DNA of 64,000 nucleotides, from positions 682,001-746,000 of the forward strand of contig NZ_QTTQ01000009.1 of NCBI RefSeq assembly GCF_003384935.1, written 5' to 3'. The position numbers were made by a program, and so were the translations under genes. The notes under the pieces were generated by a model. The model saw nothing but the letters and a program-made list of their open reading frames with translations, searched no databases and was not told the origin of the DNA. Of the stretch, positions 61,791-64,000 are shown piece by piece. This DNA comes from Lutibacter oceani. Lineage in GTDB: Bacteria; Bacteroidota; Bacteroidia; Flavobacteriales; Flavobacteriaceae. How positions within the stretch are numbered: the first letter of the stretch is position 1; the number at the start of each line of letters is the position of its first letter.

Positions 61791-62047
61791 TATTTGTATT
61801 TCAATTTTAGAATAATTAAAATCAGTGCTAAAAAACCTGTTGCTGTGTTAGATAAAATCATAGCTAAACTATTTAAATGAATTCCATAGACCAACCAAAG
61901 CATAATCCCAACAAAAAAAGCCAAATACATTGTTAAGGATAAACTTTCAGTATTTTTTGACTTCCACGCTTTATAAACTTGTGGCACAAAAGCCGAAGTT
62001 GTTAAAGTTGCTGCTATTAACCCTATTATTTCGTAAATATCAATCAT
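61790..62047 (-). CDS. SemiSWEET family sugar transporter
   Basis: 85 residues with three membrane helices, one PQ-loop unit: TTSAFVPQVYKAWKSKNTES in helix 1 with the PQ hinge, then SLTMYLAFFVGIMLWLVYG. Works as a homodimer and moves small sugars across the inner membrane. Confidence 0.92.
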   Translation of the reverse strand: MIDIYEIIGLIAATLTTSAFVPQVYKAWKSKNTESLSLTMYLAFFVGIMLWLVYGIHLNSLAMILSNTATGFLALILIILKLKYK

Positions 62048-62097
62048 TTTAATAGTTTTATAATGTTAATACTACTTCTGCAGGAACGACAACCAAA

Positions 62098-64000
62098 TTA
62101 CCCAACAATATTTACAATTTTACCTGGTACTACAATTACTTTTTTTGGTATTCTACCTTGTAATTGTTCTTGTGTTTTTTCATGAGCTATTACAGCTGCT
62201 TCAATTTCATCTTTACTTAAATCCAATGATAATTCTATTGTAAAACGCATTTTACCATTAAACGAAACCGGATAAACTTTACTACTTTCAACCAAATATT
62301 TTGAATCAAAAATTGGAAAATCCGCTGTGGAAACTGAGGTTGAATAACCTAATTTAGACCATAATTCTTCAGCAATATGAGGTGCATAAGGTTCAATAAT
62401 AATTGCTAAAGGTTCTAAAATTTCACGTTTATTACATTTTAAAGCTGTTAACTCATTAACCGCAATCATAAATGTTGAAACCGAAGTATTGAATGAAAAA
62501 TTTGCAATATCTTCTTCAACTTTTTTAATTGTTTTATGAAGCGTTTTAAACTCGTCTTTTGTTGGTGTTGCATCTGAAACTGAAAATTCACCATTTACAA
62601 CATACAATTTCCACAATTTCTTTAAAAAACTATAAACTCCTGAAATACCTGAAGTTTTCCAAGGTTTCGATTGTTCTAACGGACCTAAAAACATTTCGAA
62701 TAAACGTAAACTATCCGCTCCGTACTCTTCACAAATATTATCTGGGTTTACAACATTGTATTTAGATTTCGACATTTTTTCAACCTCGCGACCAACAATG
62801 TATTTTCCATCCTCTAAAATAAATTCAGCATCCTTATATTCTTCTCTCCAGTTTTTAAAAGCTTCCACATCTAATTCATCAGAAGTATTTACAAAAGAAA
62901 CATCCGAATGAATTTGTTGTACTTTATAATCTTCTTTTAGTCCTTTTGAAACAAATTTATTTTCACCTTCAACTCTGTAAACAAATGCTGAAGTTCCAGT
63001 AATCATTCCTTGATTGATTAACTTTTTAGCATATTCATCGGTTGGTACAAAACCTTTATCAAACATAAATTTTTGCCAAAAACGAGAGTATAATAAATGT
63101 CCGGTTGCGTGTTCGCTACCACCAATATATAAATCAACATCCTGCCAATAATTAATCGCTTCTTTTGAAAACATTTCCTCATCATTTTGAGAATCCATAT
63201 AACGATTAAAATATTGTGAACTTCCTGCCCAACCTGGCATTGTGTTTAATTCCAAAGGAAAAACAGTAATATTGTCAACCAAATCATTTGAAACAACTTT
63301 ATTTTTTGAAGTGTCCCATGACCAAATGGTTGCGTTTCCTAACGGTGGTTTTCCATCTTCTGTAGGTAAATACTTTTCAACTTCTGGCAATACAATTGGC
63401 AAATACTGTTTGTCAATCATTTGCGGTAATCCATTTTTATAATACACTGGAAAAGGTTCTCCCCAATAACGTTGGCGACTAAAAACAGCATCGCGTAAAC
63501 GGTAATTTATTTTTCCAAAACCAAAACCACGTTTTTCAATTTCGTGAATAATAGTTTTCATTGCCTTTTTATAGGTCAACCCATTTAAAAAATCGGAATT
63601 TGCAATTTTTACACCTTCTTTAGTAGAACAAGCTTCTTCAGAAATATCAACACCTTCAAATATATTTGGAATTTCTAAACCAAAATGCTTTGCAAACGCA
63701 TAATCACGCTCGTCTCCACACGGAACAGCCATTACAGCACCAGTTCCATAACCAGCCAATACATAATCTCCAATCCAAATTGGAATTTTTTTACCGGTAA
63801 AAGGATGTAAGGCATATGCACCAGTAAATACACCTGAAATGGTTTTTACATCAGCCATACGCTCTAATTCACTACGTTTTGCAGTTGCTTTAACATACGT
63901 TTCAACAGCCTCTTTTTGTGCAGCAGTAGTTATTTTTGAAACCAATTCGTGTTCTGGAGCTAAGGTCATAAAACTTACTCCGTAAATTGTATCAGGACGT
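62098..64000 (-). CDS. leuS: Leucyl-tRNA synthetase, 5' truncated by the window edge
   Basis: 634 residues of the C-terminal part are visible; the frame stays open to base 64000. It starts within the CP1 editing domain (RPDTIYGVSFMTLAPEHELV), continues through VFSRQRYWGEPFPVYY and YIGGSEHATGHLLYSRFW, the KMSKSKYNVVNPD signature and the anticodon-binding and C-terminal domains. The HIGH motif lies outside the window. Bacterial type (editing domain between the two catalytic halves). Confidence 0.97.
   Translation of the reverse strand, partial: RPDTIYGVSFMTLAPEHELVSKITTAAQKEAVETYVKATAKRSELERMADVKTISGVFTGAYALHPFTGKKIPIWIGDYVLAGYGTGAVMAVPCGDERDYAFAKHFGLEIPNIFEGVDISEEACSTKEGVKIANSDFLNGLTYKKAMKTIIHEIEKRGFGFGKINYRLRDAVFSRQRYWGEPFPVYYKNGLPQMIDKQYLPIVLPEVEKYLPTEDGKPPLGNATIWSWDTSKNKVVSNDLVDNITVFPLELNTMPGWAGSSQYFNRYMDSQNDEEMFSKEAINYWQDVDLYIGGSEHATGHLLYSRFWQKFMFDKGFVPTDEYAKKLINQGMITGTSAFVYRVEGENKFVSKGLKEDYKVQQIHSDVSFVNTSDELDVEAFKNWREEYKDAEFILEDGKYIVGREVEKMSKSKYNVVNPDNICEEYGADSLRLFEMFLGPLEQSKPWKTSGISGVYSFLKKLWKLYVVNGEFSVSDATPTKDEFKTLHKTIKKVEEDIANFSFNTSVSTFMIAVNELTALKCNKREILEPLAIIIEPYAPHIAEELWSKLGYSTSVSTADFPIFDSKYLVESSKVYPVSFNGKMRFTIELSLDLSKDEIEAAVIAHEKTQEQLQGRIPKKVIVVPGKIVNIVG

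Noticed and set aside
1-64000. tRNA, rRNA, known riboswitches, insertion sequences, prophage or integrative element
   Set aside because: No cloverleaf, rRNA stretch, transposase, integrase or attachment repeat was seen; gaps between genes are short and gene content is chromosomal.

Overview
The window is low-GC DNA from a gliding-type flavobacterium (Bacteroidota, probably Flavobacteriaceae). The evidence is gldD and gldE beside ssb and mutY, a C-terminal type IX secretion sorting domain, promoters with the TAnnTTTG -7 element, Bacteroidota-type RNase G and IleRS2, and a near absence of Shine-Dalgarno sequences. I see no rRNA, tRNA, phage, insertion sequence or CRISPR array. Coding density is high, and both window edges cut a gene (a T9SS surface protein on the left, leuS on the right).

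Layout. 1-2859: 3' part of a large secreted protein with leucine-rich repeats, eight thrombospondin-3 repeats and a T9SS tail. 2916-11039 (minus): a molybdenum cofactor block (moeB-rhodanese, DUF1835, mobA-like, moaC, moeA, a divergent TrpF-like protein, moaA) led by a Crp/Fnr regulator and a YeeE/YedE-type sulfur importer pair; a second Crp/Fnr gene and a perfect palindrome lie just upstream. 11744-13862: waaA, rpmA, rplU. 14193-17586: an M16 protease pair. 17638-30221: housekeeping genes (EamA exporter, HMA lipoprotein, heme A synthase, gldD-gldE-ssb-mutY, HU, a 30-residue basic protein, RNase G, a patatin/BamA-like protein, uvrC). 30394-36190: a PLP decarboxylase, then a seven-gene arsenic resistance operon (arsR, Cys-tailed thioredoxin, acr3, methyltransferase, arsP-like permease, arsF-like, arsG-like). 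36263-43626: lspA, dksA-like, ileS, metallophosphoesterase, DnaJ/TerB protein, bacilliredoxin plus a Cys-rich lipoprotein. 43640-56654: a divergent carbohydrate locus centred on a 37-bp nested palindrome. 56730-64000: HD hydrolase, yceI, a third Crp/Fnr gene, enoyl-CoA hydratase, NtrY-like kinase, PepSY protein, SemiSWEET, leuS.

How parts fit. The carbohydrate locus pairs FAD (GMC) and NAD (Gfo/Idh/MocA) oxidoreductases with three DUF1080 (3-keto-disaccharide hydrolase family) proteins and three TIM-barrel isomerase-family proteins, split into exported (Tat, lipoprotein) and cytoplasmic sets. This looks like oxidative 3-keto-glycoside breakdown rather than ordinary glycoside hydrolysis. Two of the three Crp/Fnr genes are followed within 5 bp by a perfect palindrome placed at activator distance from the next operon (sulfur import/Moco, and yceI), which suggests local regulator-operator-target modules. 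The IleRS has the rearranged GxHH signature instead of HxGH. All functional statements rest on reading translated sequences and recalled family features; no database search was run.
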